Positions 7,910 through 17,031 are shown, counted from the stretch's first letter. The stretch is 64,000 bases of DNA from Chelatococcus sambhunathii (GCF_001418005.1 NZ_LIOL01000003.1:186001-250000), one strand, 5' to 3'. Notes: generated by a model from the letters alone, not told the origin. Made by a program: numbers and translations.

Positions 7910-8374
7910 TCACTTGGCAGCAGTCGAGGTGTTGAGCTTGTCGAACAGCACGGTCATGCGCTTGCCGCCGAGCCCCGGCAGCTTGACTGCCTTGGCGGCA
8001 TCAAGGTTCGGCACCTCGTCACCGACCTGGATCAGCCCGACCATGCCCATGCCGACATGCGGCAGACACTTGTAGCCATAGAGGCCCGGCTTGTCGAAGG
8101 TGACGACGACCTCCTGCGAGAGCTTGCCCTTGAACGGCTCCACGCCCTCCGGGATCATGCCTGGGATGGTCTCGGCGTTGTGGCTCTTGTCCGTCGGCAC
8201 GAACTTCACGGTATCGCCCGGCGCGATCTTCAGGAAGGCCGGCTCGAACACCATGGCCTGATTATCCGAACCCTTGTTGAGCATCTTCACCTCATGTTCG
8301 GCCGCCACGGCCGGCAGCGCCAGCATCAGGGCGCCGAAGGTCAGAAGCATGCGGGTCTTGCAGCGGTTCATCAT
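7910..8374 (-). CDS. Pseudoazurin, periplasmic copper electron donor
   Basis: The 154-residue protein has a signal peptide ([18 protein letters not shown], cut near residue 25) and a cupredoxin domain starting [13 protein letters not shown], a typical pseudoazurin N-terminus. The type-1 copper ligands are visible: His65 in KSHNAET, Cys103 and His106 in YKCLPH, and Met111 in VGMGM. Pseudoazurin passes electrons from the cytochrome bc1 branch to copper nitrite reductase in the periplasm; nirK lies 2.6 kb away on the same strand. A TTGCG-N4-ATCAA box sits 106 bases upstream. Start choice: two adjacent ATGs, GAGG suits either. Confidence 0.95.
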   Translation of the reverse strand: MMNRCKTRMLLTFGALMLALPAVAAEHEVKMLNKGSDNQAMVFEPAFLKIAPGDTVKFVPTDKSHNAETIPGMIPEGVEPFKGKLSQEVVVTFDKPGLYGYKCLPHVGMGMVGLIQVGDEVPNLDAAKAVKLPGLGGKRMTVLFDKLNTSTAAK

Positions 8375-8479
8375 ATCGTCCTCAATCGTTTAGCCCGCCC
8401 CGGCGGGCGCGGCGGGGAGCCGCAGTCTCGCGATCTCCATTCACGACCGTCAGTCTAAGCACTTGATGCGGTGCACACT

Positions 8480-8493
8480 TTGCGCCGTATCAA
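8480..8493. promoter_or_regulatory. Fnr/Dnr/NnrR-type box upstream of pseudoazurin
   Basis: TTGCG-CCGT-ATCAA is a 14-bp dyad of the Crp/Fnr class, 106 bases before the pseudoazurin start. The only other neighbour, the alternative oxidase gene, ends here, so the box can act only on pseudoazurin. Confidence 0.65.
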
Positions 8494-8507
8494 ACCGGAA
8501 GGTTCCG

Positions 8508-9167
8508 TCAGACCTGCCAGCCCTCGCGCTCGGGCAGCGGGCGCCCGGCCGCAAGCGCATCGGCGAAGGCGTGGTTGATGTCGCGGTGGATCGCCTCGTC
8601 CTCGCGCATGGCGACGAGCATGTCGGACAGGCGCGCGTCGTGCGGCAGGTTCCAGTAGCCCACGGCAAAGGCGGGGGCCGGCACGTTCTCCTCCTGCCCG
8701 GCTTCGAGGCGCCCGATCCGCCGTGAATAGTCGCGCACCGCCGCCTCGGCGAGATAGCCGGTCAGGCGATGGCCGGTGCGCGGCGAAACGAGGTGCAGCA
8801 GGAAGAAGGCGTTGTAGAAGAGCATCTGGGCCACGGCAATGAACAGTCGCTCGCCCGGTCCGGGCTGCTGCAGTGCGACGAAGGCCATGAGGTGGGCACG
8901 CTGGCTCTCCGCCTCGTCCATGAAGGCCCGCACCCAGCCGCGATCGTCGATCATGCGCCGCAGGCATTTGAGGTGAAGAAGCGTCGCCGCCACCATGGCC
9001 GGCACGGCGGCGACCGTCTCCAGCACGACCGCGCCGTCGCCGTAGCGGCGGCCGAAGAAGAGCGAGGCTGCCCCTTCCATGAGGCGGACGATGCCGGCCG
9101 CGATGCGATCGGCCACGCTCGCCGGCGTATGGTGGCGGGCAAAATCGCCCTTGTCGATCATCAGCAT
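8508..9167 (-). CDS. Alternative oxidase (AOX) family protein
   Basis: The 219-residue protein matches alternative oxidase throughout: VVLETVAAVPAMV, the EAESQRAHLMAF helix, FYNAFFLLHLVSPRTGHRLTGYL, PAFAVGYWNLP and EDEAIHRDINHAFAD. AOX is a di-iron membrane-surface enzyme that oxidises ubiquinol and reduces O2 to water, bypassing the bc1 complex, and it resists NO. Expected iron ligands Glu50, His92, Glu141, Glu191 and His194 are present. At the position of the second-helix Glu (usual NERMH motif) this protein has Gln89 (SQRAH), which may alter the metal site. An Fnr-type box lies 100 bases upstream, shared with the divergent Crp/Fnr gene. Confidence 0.85.
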   Translation of the reverse strand: MLMIDKGDFARHHTPASVADRIAAGIVRLMEGAASLFFGRRYGDGAVVLETVAAVPAMVAATLLHLKCLRRMIDDRGWVRAFMDEAESQRAHLMAFVALQQPGPGERLFIAVAQMLFYNAFFLLHLVSPRTGHRLTGYLAEAAVRDYSRRIGRLEAGQEENVPAPAFAVGYWNLPHDARLSDMLVAMREDEAIHRDINHAFADALAAGRPLPEREGWQV

Positions 9168-9267
9168 GCTCAGCCTGCCTCGTTCTGCGACCCGGTCGCG
9201 GCGGCGCGGCGGAAGGCCGCGCGGCACCTGCGCCACTGGCAGGATAGATGTCAAGCGCGGCGAATCT

Positions 9268-9281
9268 TTGCGGCGGATCAA
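9268..9281. promoter_or_regulatory. Fnr/Dnr/NnrR-type box between alternative oxidase and Crp/Fnr regulator 1
   Basis: TTGCG-GCGG-ATCAA lies in the divergent gap, 100 bases before the oxidase start (9167) and 75 before the regulator start (9357). It could give regulated oxidase expression, autoregulation of the regulator, or both. Confidence 0.65.
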
Positions 9282-9356
9282 AGCGCTGCCGGCGCGGTGG
9301 TGGCTGGATGCGCCCGGCCGCCGCCGGCGTCGGGGCGGCGCGAGGCGCTTAGGGAC

Positions 9357-10055
9357 ATGCACGGTACTGCGGAACAAGACATCCTGTGCCGGACCGACCT
9401 GTTCCGCGGCCTGTCCCCGGATTCGCTGCGGGCACTGCGCCGCAGCGCCACCCGCCGCCGGCTCGCGACGCAGGACCCCGTCTTCCACCAGGGCGATCGG
9501 GCGGAGACCTTCTATGTCGTCGCGGAGGGCCGCCTCCGGGTGACACAGACGACCGCCGACGGCCAGCAGGTCATCATCCGTTATGTCGGCCCGGCCGAGC
9601 TCGCCGGCCTAGCCGTCCTTGCCGGCGACGATCTTCATCCAAGCACGGCGACCGCCGTGGCGGACAGCGAGGTCATCGGCATCTCCCGCGCCGTCATCCG
9701 CGAGATCATGGCACGTCACCCGGAGGTGGCGATGAATGCCGTGTCCGTCATCGCGGCACGCTATCGCGAGATGCAACAGCGCCTGCGCGAGATGTCGACG
9801 CAGAATGTCGAGCGCCGCATCGCCCACACCATCCTGCGCCTAGCCCGGGAGGCCGGCCGGCGCACCGCACGTGGCATCGAGATCGCCTTCCCGCTCTCGC
9901 GCCAGGATCTCGCCGAGATGACGGGGACGACGCTGCACACCGTGAGCCGCACCCTGAGCGCCTGGGAAGGCCGCGGCCTCGTCGACAGCGGTCGCCGGCG
10001 CGTCGTCGTGCGCCGGCCCCATGAACTCGCCATGCTGGCGGATGCAGCGGGCTGA
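9357..10055 (+). CDS. Crp/Fnr family regulator 1 (Dnr/NnrR-like)
   Basis: The 232-residue protein has a cyclic-nucleotide-binding-like domain (residues ~12-125), a long dimer helix (VIAARYREMQQRLREMSTQNVERRIAHTILRLA) and a winged helix-turn-helix reading RQDLAEMTGTTLHTVSRTLSAWE. It lacks the N-terminal Cys cluster of Fnr, so it is not an Fe-S oxygen sensor of that kind; the recognition helix resembles Dnr/NnrR nitric-oxide regulators. It sits between the alternative oxidase and nirVK. The ATG at 9357 has AGGG upstream; the same frame is open for 196 codons further upstream but that part is antisense to the oxidase. The second regulator at 18768 has the same TTLHTVSR core. Confidence 0.9.
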   Translation: MHGTAEQDILCRTDLFRGLSPDSLRALRRSATRRRLATQDPVFHQGDRAETFYVVAEGRLRVTQTTADGQQVIIRYVGPAELAGLAVLAGDDLHPSTATAVADSEVIGISRAVIREIMARHPEVAMNAVSVIAARYREMQQRLREMSTQNVERRIAHTILRLAREAGRRTARGIEIAFPLSRQDLAEMTGTTLHTVSRTLSAWEGRGLVDSGRRRVVVRRPHELAMLADAAG

Positions 10056-10061
10056 ACCCGC

Positions 10062-10967
10062 TCACCACCGCTCCGACGCGAGGACCAGCGCACGGCTCGC
10101 GTCCTCCTTGTCGACAAGGCGGCGCAGGCGCGCCGCCACGCGCCGCCAGGCGCTCTGCTCGTCGAGCACCAGACGGATGCCGAGATTGGCCGGCGGACGG
10201 CCGACGGAGCAGCCCCCCGCCTTGGCGTCGCCGATGAAGTCCGACACATAGCCGCGATGGGCGCCGGCCACCGTCCGCACGCCGCAGTTGACGGTGGGCT
10301 TGCCGGCGAGCGCACCCTCCTCGTCGAGCCGGTAGCGGGCAAAGCAGGTGCTCGTCCAGTCCCAGACATTGCCGCCGATGTCGAGCACGCCGTGCTCGTT
10401 CGCGCCGAAGCTGCCGAAGGGTTGGGGCTCAGCCTCGGCCACGATCTCGCGGCGCGATTCCTCGTCGTAGCGGGCGAGCCAGCGATTGGCGACGTCGCCG
10501 CCCGGATCGTCGCTCACGGCATCGTCCACGAGGCGCGAACCGGCAGCATAGGACCATTCCTCGTCGCTCGGCAGGCGCCAGTTGCGGCCGGTCTTTTCCG
10601 ACAGCCAGGCGGCATAATCGCTGGCGTCGTGCCAGGTGACGCCGACGACCGGCAGGTCGTCGCGCCCGACCGCCCCGCCGGGAGCCGGACGGCAGGCGCC
10701 GTCTGCAACGCAGCGCCCGTACTCGGCGGCGCTCACCTGCCGCTTCATGATCATCACGGGCTGCTCGACAGGCATCTCGATACGCGGGCCGTTGACCGGC
10801 CGCTTGCCGCGCATGAACTCCCCGGGCACGCGATAGTCGAAGCGCCCCGGCGCGATGTGCACGACGTCGGGCATGGCCAGTTCCGTTTCCGCCGCATCGG
10901 CCCGGACAGCGAGGCCGACGAGGGCAAGAGCGGTGCCGAGAAGAAGGGTGCGAAGAACGCAGCGCAT
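10062..10967 (-). CDS. nirV: NirV-like SUMF1/formylglycine-generating-enzyme domain protein
   Basis: The 301-residue protein has a signal peptide (TLLLGTALALVGLAVRADA) and then a SUMF1/FGE-sulfatase domain: VHIAPGRFDYR, ISAAEYGRCV-like VSAAEYGRCVADG, LPVVGVTWHDASDYAAWLSEKTGRNWRLPSDEEWSYAAG and the C-terminal GVRTVAGAHRGYVSDFIGD with NLGIRLVLDE. This is the pattern of NirV, found directly downstream of nirK in many rhizobia and other denitrifiers. Its role in nitrite reductase maturation is suspected but unproven. It follows nirK on the same strand after 55 bases and is convergent with the Crp/Fnr gene. Confidence 0.88.
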   Translation of the reverse strand: MRCVLRTLLLGTALALVGLAVRADAAETELAMPDVVHIAPGRFDYRVPGEFMRGKRPVNGPRIEMPVEQPVMIMKRQVSAAEYGRCVADGACRPAPGGAVGRDDLPVVGVTWHDASDYAAWLSEKTGRNWRLPSDEEWSYAAGSRLVDDAVSDDPGGDVANRWLARYDEESRREIVAEAEPQPFGSFGANEHGVLDIGGNVWDWTSTCFARYRLDEEGALAGKPTVNCGVRTVAGAHRGYVSDFIGDAKAGGCSVGRPPANLGIRLVLDEQSAWRRVAARLRRLVDKEDASRALVLASERW

Positions 10968-11022
10968 GGCGGAATGATCCGGAAAGGGCGGGCCATCCCC
11001 AATGGAGGACGGCCCGCAGGGG

Positions 11023-12153
11023 TCAGTGAACCGCGGGAGCTGCCGCCCCATCGACGGCGCCGAGCTTATCGCCCGCGCCGATCGGCTCCGGCGGACGTAC
11101 CTGCTTCATGAGGTCGTCGTCCCAGGTGCCGTCGACCTTGAAGTGCGCGGTCGCACCGAGTTCGAAGGCCTCGATGAGATTGTGGTTCACGTAGGCATAG
11201 ACGCCGGGCTGCAGGAACTTGTAGAGCGCAGCCCCGGCCGAGCCGCCCCGAATGAACCATGTCTCGAGGTCCTTCTCGGGCGGGTTGGCGAACTTGCCGG
11301 TCTCCCAGACATAGTCGCCGTGGCCGCCGATGAGGTGGGGACGGGTGTCGCGATTGGCCTGCGAGTGCACGATGAGCACCTTCTCGCCTACCTTGGCCCT
11401 GAGCGCCTTCTCGCCAGTCAGGGCACCGACGGCGCCGTTGAAGACCACGTGCGTGGGGGTGAGCTTGCGCATCACCTCGATGGTGTCAGCATAGGAGTCG
11501 CCGACGGTCTCGTAGGTCTTGAACTTGCCGTTCTCGTCCCGCGGCACGTAGAAGTCGTTCTCGCCGACGTAATAGACCCGGTCGTAGGTCAGCGAATTGC
11601 CCTTCTCGTCCTTGAGACCATCGCGCGGCAGCACCATCACCGTGCCGCTCATGCCAGACACCACATGCCAGGGCACCATACCCTCGGGTGCGCAGTGGTA
11701 GACGAAGACGCCGGGGCGGGTTGCCTTCCAGCGCAGCACCACCTGCTCGCCGGGATGGATGAGGGTCAGCCCGCCGCCACCGAGCGCGCCGGTCGCGGAA
11801 TGGAAGTCGATGTTGTGCGGCATGGTGTTGGTTTCGGGGTTGATCAGCGTCAGCTCGACGTAGTCACCCTCGTGCACCACCATCATCGGACCCGGCACCG
11901 AGCCGTTGAAGGTCATCGCCTGCAGCTTGGTGCCCTCGTTGTCGATGACGAGTTCCTTCTCCTCGACCTTCATCGTGAACTGGACGACCTTGGGCCCGTC
12001 CTTGGCCACCTGCTCGTGCGGGTGGACGAAGGGCGGAGCGACCAGCTCCACCTTCTGGCGCGGCATGTTGGACAGGTCGTCCGCCATGGCCGGCACCGCG
12101 ACGGCGATGGCCGACATCGCCACACATGCCAGGATATTGCGCCGGGTGAACAT
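11023..12153 (-). CDS. nirK: Copper-containing nitrite reductase
   Basis: The 376-residue periplasmic enzyme reduces nitrite to nitric oxide. A signal peptide with a TRRNIL start (possibly Tat) is followed by two cupredoxin domains. Copper ligands are visible: type 1 His113, Cys154, His163 and Met168; type 2 His118, His153 and His324 (in NHNLIEAF). The ATG at 12153 has a GGAG ribosome site. Two 14-bp Crp/Fnr-class boxes lie upstream (12219-12232 and 12260-12273), the distal one identical in coding orientation to the norC box. nirV follows in the same unit. Electrons come from pseudoazurin. Confidence 0.97.
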   Translation of the reverse strand: MFTRRNILACVAMSAIAVAVPAMADDLSNMPRQKVELVAPPFVHPHEQVAKDGPKVVQFTMKVEEKELVIDNEGTKLQAMTFNGSVPGPMMVVHEGDYVELTLINPETNTMPHNIDFHSATGALGGGGLTLIHPGEQVVLRWKATRPGVFVYHCAPEGMVPWHVVSGMSGTVMVLPRDGLKDEKGNSLTYDRVYYVGENDFYVPRDENGKFKTYETVGDSYADTIEVMRKLTPTHVVFNGAVGALTGEKALRAKVGEKVLIVHSQANRDTRPHLIGGHGDYVWETGKFANPPEKDLETWFIRGGSAGAALYKFLQPGVYAYVNHNLIEAFELGATAHFKVDGTWDDDLMKQVRPPEPIGAGDKLGAVDGAAAPAVH

Positions 12154-12218
12154 GGTTTTCTCCGTTGCGTGTTGCCTTGTTCGATGAGGCAAGCCTCGCA
12201 TGCAGGCCCCGCCGGAAT

Positions 12219-12232
12219 TTGCGTATTCGCAA
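12219..12232. promoter_or_regulatory. NnrR-type box, proximal to nirK
   Basis: TTGCG-TATT-CGCAA is a perfect 5-bp inverted repeat with a 4-base centre, 65 bases upstream of the nirK start. Its centre is 41 bases from that of the second box at 12260-12273. Confidence 0.7.
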
Positions 12233-12259
12233 CTTCCCCGGGGCCCGCGATCCGGATGT

Positions 12260-12273
12260 TTGTGCTGGCACAA
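12260..12273. promoter_or_regulatory. NnrR-type box, distal to nirK
   Basis: TTGTG-CTGG-CACAA is a perfect dyad (TTTGTG/CACAAA when extended). Read on the nirK strand it is TTGTGCCAGCACAA, identical to the norC box at 29500-29513, and its distance to the start codon is similar (106 versus 104 bases). Confidence 0.75.
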
Positions 12274-12290
12274 AGAGCCCGGCGGGGAGC

Positions 12291-12884
12291 TCAGACCGCC
12301 GCCGCTGGAGGCGGGTTCTCGCCCGTCCATTCCACCCCGCCGCCCGGCAGGCCGAGGAGCGAGACGGCCCGCCGCGCCGTTGCGTCGACGACGTCGGAAA
12401 CCGTCTGCGGCTTCATGTAGAAGGCGGGCACCGGCGGGGCGACGACGGCGCCAGCCTCGCTCACCGCTGCCATGGCCCGGATATGGCCGATGTGCAGCGG
12501 GCTCTCGCGCACAAGGAGCACGAGCCGGCGCCGCTCCTTCAGGTGCACGTCGGCGGCGCGCACCAGGAGGTTGTCGAGGATGCACCCGGCGAGCGCGCCC
12601 AGGGTGCGGATGGAGCAGGGCGCCACCACCATGCCGGCGGTGCGGAACGAGCCGCTGGCGATCGACGCGCCGATGTCCTCGCACGGATGACGGATGGACA
12701 GGCGCTCGATGCGTCCGAGGGCGTGGGGTCCGACCTCGTGGGCGAGCGTGCGCTCGCCGGAGCGGGTAACGACGCTGTGCACCTCGATGCCGCCGAGCCC
12801 GGCCAGCAGTTCGACGGCGCGCAGGCCGAGCGCCGCGCCCGAAGCGCCCGAGATGCCGACGACGATGCGCGTGCGCCCGTTCAT
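12291..12884 (-). CDS. ubiX: UbiX-type flavin prenyltransferase
   Basis: The 197-residue protein starts [24 protein letters not shown], the UbiX/Pad1 signature, and has the conserved [37 protein letters not shown] and [22 protein letters not shown] motifs. It makes prenylated FMN, the cofactor of UbiD decarboxylases. The start overlaps the ubiD stop codon (ATGA), so the two are translationally coupled. Together they carry out the decarboxylation step of ubiquinone synthesis. GGAGG precedes the ATG. Confidence 0.93.
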   Translation of the reverse strand: MNGRTRIVVGISGASGAALGLRAVELLAGLGGIEVHSVVTRSGERTLAHEVGPHALGRIERLSIRHPCEDIGASIASGSFRTAGMVVAPCSIRTLGALAGCILDNLLVRAADVHLKERRRLVLLVRESPLHIGHIRAMAAVSEAGAVVAPPVPAFYMKPQTVSDVVDATARRAVSLLGLPGGGVEWTGENPPPAAAV

Positions 12885-14407
12885 GCGCCTCCCTCCTCGA
12901 TGCCGAGACGCCGCCAGAGCGCGTCGACACGCGCCGCGACCGTCGGGTCCTGCCGGATGACGCGGCCCCATTCGCGCGCCGTCTCCGGCCCGATCTTGCC
13001 GGTGGCGTCGATGCCGAGCTTGCCGCCGAGGCCCGGCTTCGGCGAGGCGAAGTCGAGATAGTCGATGGGCGTGTCCGCGAGCTGCACGAGATCGCGCGAG
13101 GGGTCGGAGCGGGTCGAGACCGCCCACATCACCGCCGCCCAGTCGCGCACGTCGATGTCCTCATCGACGACGATGAGCATCTTCGTATAGGTGAACTGCG
13201 GCAGCATGGACCACAACCCCAGCATGAGCCGGCGCGCCTGGCCGGGATAGCGCTTGGCGATCGCCGCGACCGCGATGCGGTAGGAGCAGGCCTCGGGCGG
13301 CAGCCACAGGTCGACGATCTCGGGGAACTGGCGGCGCACCAGCGGCAGGAAAATCTCGTTGAGCGCCTCGCCGATGCGCGAGGGCTCGTCCGGCGGCCGG
13401 CCGGTATAGGTGGACAGGTAGATCGGCGCGCGTCGCATGGTGACGGCGGTGACATTGAGCACCGGGAAGTCCTCGACCGAATTGTAATAGCCGGTGTGGT
13501 CGCCGTAGGGCCCCTCGGGCGCCGTCTCCTCGGCCGAGACGAAGCCCTCGATCACGATCTCGGCTTCAGCCGGCACCATCAACGGGATGCTGACGCAAGG
13601 CGTAAGCCGTGGCCGCTCGCCGGCGATAAGGCCCGCAAAGCCCACCTCCGACACCGTCTCGGGCAGCGGCAGGACGGCGGACAGGATGAAGGCGGGATCG
13701 GCTCCGATGACCACGGCGACGGGCATGTCGCGCCCGCGGGAGCGCCACTGGTGGTGGTGCTTGGCCCCGCCGCGGTGGGCCAGCCAGCGCATGATGGCCC
13801 GGTCGCGGCCGATGACCTGCATGCGGTAGACCCCGACATTGACCGTGTCCTCCCCGGCATCCTCCGGCGGACGCGTGATGACGAGCGGCCAGGTAATGAG
13901 CGGCGCCGGCTCCCCCGGCCAGTGGGTCTGCACCGGCAGGAGGCCGAGGTCGATCGCCTCGCCGGTCAGCACCCGCTCCTGGACGGGAGCGCTCGCGACA
14001 CGCCGCGGGCGCATGGCCATCACGGCGCGGGCGAGCGGCAGCTTGCCCATAGCCTCGCCGAGGCCACGCGGCGGGCGCGGCTCGCGCAGCTCCGCCAGCA
14101 TCTCGCCGAGGCCGGCAAGGCCATTTCCGGGCGAACCGTCGTTGCGCCGCCCGAAGCCGAGGGCAACGCGCTCGACGGTGCCGAAGAGATTGACGAGCAC
14201 GGGGATGTCCGACACCGCGCCGTCGGCCCGCACCGGCCGCTCGAAGAAGAGGGCCGGCCCGCCGGCCTCGAGCACGCGGCGATGGATCTCGGTCATGTCG
14301 TGGCAGATGGAGACGGGCTCGGCGATACGTCTGAGCTCGCCGCGCCCATCGAGATGGGCGAGGAAGGCGCGCAGGTCGCGGAAGGGGGGCTGTCGGCGCA
14401 GCGTCAA
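12881..14407 (-). CDS. ubiD: UbiD family decarboxylase
   Basis: The 508-residue protein is full length for UbiD (about 500). It contains [20 protein letters not shown] at the start, [34 protein letters not shown], the [12 protein letters not shown] catalytic segment and [19 protein letters not shown] near the C-terminus. With prenyl-FMN it decarboxylates 3-polyprenyl-4-hydroxybenzoate in ubiquinone synthesis, consistent with the UbiTUV genes across the divergent promoter. The start is inferred as TTG at 14407, with AAGGA upstream, because no ATG or GTG fits the family start. A TTGTC-N4-CGCAA box lies 64 bases upstream. Confidence 0.93.
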   Translation of the reverse strand: MTLRRQPPFRDLRAFLAHLDGRGELRRIAEPVSICHDMTEIHRRVLEAGGPALFFERPVRADGAVSDIPVLVNLFGTVERVALGFGRRNDGSPGNGLAGLGEMLAELREPRPPRGLGEAMGKLPLARAVMAMRPRRVASAPVQERVLTGEAIDLGLLPVQTHWPGEPAPLITWPLVITRPPEDAGEDTVNVGVYRMQVIGRDRAIMRWLAHRGGAKHHHQWRSRGRDMPVAVVIGADPAFILSAVLPLPETVSEVGFAGLIAGERPRLTPCVSIPLMVPAEAEIVIEGFVSAEETAPEGPYGDHTGYYNSVEDFPVLNVTAVTMRRAPIYLSTYTGRPPDEPSRIGEALNEIFLPLVRRQFPEIVDLWLPPEACSYRIAVAAIAKRYPGQARRLMLGLWSMLPQFTYTKMLIVVDEDIDVRDWAAVMWAVSTRSDPSRDLVQLADTPIDYLDFASPKPGLGGKLGIDATGKIGPETAREWGRVIRQDPTVAARVDALWRRLGIEEGGA

Positions 14408-14470
14408 GGGCTGTCCTTCGGGCAAGCGTTGCGGATCCGCGGACAGCACAGCCCCGGCGCCCCGCCGTCT

Positions 14471-14484
14471 TTGTCCTGGCGCAA
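14471..14484. promoter_or_regulatory. NnrR-type box between ubiDX and ubiTUV
   Basis: TTGTC-CTGG-CGCAA lies in the 124-bp divergent gap, 64 bases from the ubiD start and 48 from the ubiT start. It could place both ubiquinone units under anaerobic/NO control. Confidence 0.65.
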
Positions 14485-14531
14485 GAAGGGGCGCGGCGCC
14501 CGGGTGTATAGGGCGGCTGGAGGAGACCGAC

Positions 14532-15107
14532 ATGCCATCGGAACAACCTGCCCGGCGTGCCGCCGGGCACGAGGAAGCCGCCGCCGACACGCCCGGCCGG
14601 GTGCCGCTCGTCGTGCAGCTCGCGCTGCGGCCCTTGCCGCTCCTGCCGCTGCAGCCCATCCTCGCGGCGACGCTCAGGGCGGTCCTTGCCAATCATCCCG
14701 GCATCTTCGAGCGGCTCGGCCCGCACGCGGGCAAGCGCTTCGGCCTCGCGCCGACGGACCTGCCGCTCGCCTTCCTGCTCGAGACCCTGCCGCGCCGCCC
14801 GCGCATCACGGCGGTGCGGGCGCTGCCGGCCCGCCTAGACGTCACCATCCGCGGCTCGATCGCGGCCCTCATCGGGCTGGTCGACGGTGGCTATGACGGG
14901 GATGCGCTCTTCTTTTCGCGCGACCTCGTCGTCGAAGGCGACATGGAAGCGGTCGTCGCCCTGCGCAACGCGGTCGACGATGCGCAGATCGATCTTGTGC
15001 GCGAGGGCTGCGGCAGCCTCGGCCCCCTCGCCGCGCCCGCCGAGCGGCTGCTGCGCAGCCTACTGCCGCGCCCCGTCACCGACCCCGGAGCCATGCCATG
15101 GAACTGA
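14532..15107 (+). CDS. ubiT: UbiT-like SCP2 lipid-binding accessory protein of anaerobic ubiquinone synthesis
   Basis: The 191-residue protein has an SCP2 sterol-carrier domain: FERLGPHAGKRFGLAPTDLPLAFLLE, then TIRGSIAALIGLVDGGYDGDALFFSRDLVVEGDMEAVVALRNAVDD. This is the UbiT pattern (formerly YhbT). UbiT binds prenylated ubiquinone precursors and is essential for O2-independent ubiquinone synthesis together with UbiU and UbiV. The order ubiT-ubiU-ubiV is intact, and the ubiT stop overlaps the ubiU start. GGAGGAG precedes the ATG at 14532. Confidence 0.9.
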   Translation: MPSEQPARRAAGHEEAAADTPGRVPLVVQLALRPLPLLPLQPILAATLRAVLANHPGIFERLGPHAGKRFGLAPTDLPLAFLLETLPRRPRITAVRALPARLDVTIRGSIAALIGLVDGGYDGDALFFSRDLVVEGDMEAVVALRNAVDDAQIDLVREGCGSLGPLAAPAERLLRSLLPRPVTDPGAMPWN

Positions 15108-16075
15108 TCTGCCCGGCGGGAACGCCGGCCGCCCTGCGCGCCGCCGTCGATGCCGGCGCGGACGCCGTCTATTGCGGCTTTCGCGACGAGACCAACGCCC
15201 GCAACTTCCCCGGCCTCAACTTCTCCCGCGCCGAGATGGCCGAGGGCATCGCCTATGCCCATGCGCGGGGCGCCAAGGTGCTCGTCGCCATCAACACCTT
15301 TCCCCGTGCCGGCCAGCTCGGCCTCTGGCAAGGCGCGGTCGACGACGCCGTGGCGGCGGGGGCCGATGCGCTGATCCTCGCCGATGTCGGTCTCATCGCC
15401 TATGCCGCCGCGCGCCACCCGGCGCAGCGCCTGCACGTCTCGGTGCAGGCCGCAGCGGCGAACCCCGATGCCATCGCCTTCTATGTCGAGGCCTTCGGCG
15501 TGAAGCGGGTGGTACTGCCGCGCGTGTTGAGCGTGCCCGAAATCGCCGCCATTACCCGTGCGACAGCCTGCGAGACAGAAGTCTTCGTCTTCGGCGGTCT
15601 TTGCGTGATGGCCGAGGGGCGCTGCTCGCTCTCCTCGCATGCCACGGGCCAGTCGCCCAACATGCACGGCGTCTGCTCGCCGGCGAGCCACGTGAGTTAC
15701 CGGGACGACGGCAATACGCTCGTCTCGCGCCTCGGCGACTTCACCATCAACAAGTTCGCCAAGGGCGAGCCGGCCGCCTACCCCACCCTGTGCAAGGGCC
15801 GCTTCCGCACCGGGATCGGCGCGGGCTACATCTTCGAGGAGCCGGTGAGCCTCGACGCGGTGGAAATGCTGCCGGGCCTGAAGAAGGCCGGCGTCACGGC
15901 GCTCAAGATCGAAGGTCGCCAGCGCGGCCGCGCCTATATCGCGAGCGTTGTCGCCTCCTTCCGTGCCGCACTTGCCGCCCTCGAGGCTGGCCGGCCGATC
16001 ACCGGAGCCGGCCTCACGACCATGACCGAGGGCCAGACGACGACCGTCGGCGCCTATCGCAAGACTTGGCGCTAG
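15098..16075 (+). CDS. ubiU: UbiU, O2-independent ubiquinone hydroxylation protein (U32 family)
   Basis: The 325-residue U32-family protein starts MELICPAGTPAALRAAVDAGAD. Four cysteines occur at residues 169, 176, 193 and 232, exactly the 4Fe-4S ligand positions known for E. coli UbiU. UbiU pairs with UbiV to hydroxylate ubiquinone precursors without O2, using prephenate as oxygen source. The start overlaps the ubiT stop by ten bases, which indicates coupling. It is separated from ubiV by 46 bases. U32 proteins are often labelled peptidases, but the cysteine set and neighbours support UbiU. Confidence 0.95.
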   Translation: MELICPAGTPAALRAAVDAGADAVYCGFRDETNARNFPGLNFSRAEMAEGIAYAHARGAKVLVAINTFPRAGQLGLWQGAVDDAVAAGADALILADVGLIAYAAARHPAQRLHVSVQAAAANPDAIAFYVEAFGVKRVVLPRVLSVPEIAAITRATACETEVFVFGGLCVMAEGRCSLSSHATGQSPNMHGVCSPASHVSYRDDGNTLVSRLGDFTINKFAKGEPAAYPTLCKGRFRTGIGAGYIFEEPVSLDAVEMLPGLKKAGVTALKIEGRQRGRAYIASVVASFRAALAALEAGRPITGAGLTTMTEGQTTTVGAYRKTWR

Positions 16076-16121
16076 ACCAGGCGGCGCTGGATCGGCGCCG
16101 CGCTTTCGCAGCGAGGACTTC

Positions 16122-17012
16122 ATGGAACTGACGCTCGGGCCCGTGCTCTTCAACTGGCAGGCGGACGACTGGCGCGACTTCTATTTCCGCATCGCGGACG
16201 AGGCTCCGGTCGAGACCGTCGTCGTCGGCGAGGTGGTCTGCTCGAAGCGCATGCCTTTCTTTGCGCGCCACCTGCCGACCGTGGCCGAGCGGCTGACCGC
16301 GGCGGGCAAAGAGGTGATCTTCGGCTCCTTGGCGCTCGTCGCCCTCGAGCGCGAGCGGCGGCAGATGGAGGAATTGGCGAAGAGCGAGGACCTGACGGTC
16401 GAGGCCAACGACGTCTCCGTGCTGCGCCATCTCGCCGGCCGGCCCCACGCCATCGGGCCCTTCGTGAACATCTACAACGAGGCGACCGCCGCCTTCTTCG
16501 CGTCACGCGGGGCACGGCGCATGTGCCTGCCGCCCGAACTGCCGGCGGCCTCCGTCGCCGCCATCGCGGCCGGGGTGCCGGAGGTGATGGTGGAGGTCTT
16601 CGCCTTCGGGCGCGTGCCACTCGCCATCTCGGCGCGCTGCTATCACGCCCGCCTCCACAAGCTGACCAAGGACAACTGCCGCTTCGTCTGCGAGAAGGAT
16701 CCGGACGGCCTCGCCGTGGAGACGCTCGACAACGAGCCCTTCCTCACCGTCAACGGCGTGCAGACGCTGTCGCAAACGGTGACGAATCTCGTCGGCGACA
16801 TCGACCTGCTGCGCTCGGCCGGCATCGGCGCGCTTCGCCTGTCGCCCCAGTGCTGCGACATGGTCGCCATCGCCCGACTGTTCCGCGAGGTCATCGACGG
16901 CCGGCGCGAAGCGCGTGAGGCCGAGGCCGCGCTCGCCGAGGTCTATCCCGGCGCGGTCTTCGCCAATGGCTTCGTGCATGCTGAGCCGGGCGTGCGGCGC
17001 GTGGGGGCATAG
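16122..17012 (+). CDS. ubiV: UbiV, O2-independent ubiquinone hydroxylation protein (U32 family)
   Basis: The 296-residue protein starts MELTLGPVLFNWQADDWRDFYF, as in UbiV. The 4Fe-4S cysteines are at residues 40, 173, 186 and 190 (CYHARLHKLTKDNCRFVC), the UbiV spacing. It forms a heterodimer with UbiU in anaerobic ubiquinone synthesis. The C-terminal part includes LSPQCCDMVAIARLFREVIDGR. It is followed after 19 bases by a small gene of unknown function on the same strand, which has its own ribosome site. Confidence 0.95.
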   Translation: MELTLGPVLFNWQADDWRDFYFRIADEAPVETVVVGEVVCSKRMPFFARHLPTVAERLTAAGKEVIFGSLALVALERERRQMEELAKSEDLTVEANDVSVLRHLAGRPHAIGPFVNIYNEATAAFFASRGARRMCLPPELPAASVAAIAAGVPEVMVEVFAFGRVPLAISARCYHARLHKLTKDNCRFVCEKDPDGLAVETLDNEPFLTVNGVQTLSQTVTNLVGDIDLLRSAGIGALRLSPQCCDMVAIARLFREVIDGRREAREAEAALAEVYPGAVFANGFVHAEPGVRRVGA

Positions 17013-17031
17013 GGCTGAGGGAGACGGACCA

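Noticed and set aside
8464-8477. TTGATGCGGTGCAC as an Fnr-type box upstream of pseudoazurin
   Set aside because: Only the left half matches; the neighbouring TTGCG-CCGT-ATCAA at 8480 is a much better dyad.
15098-17012. Collagenase-like U32 peptidases
   Set aside because: The cysteine positions and the ubiT neighbour identify UbiU and UbiV, which are not peptidases.
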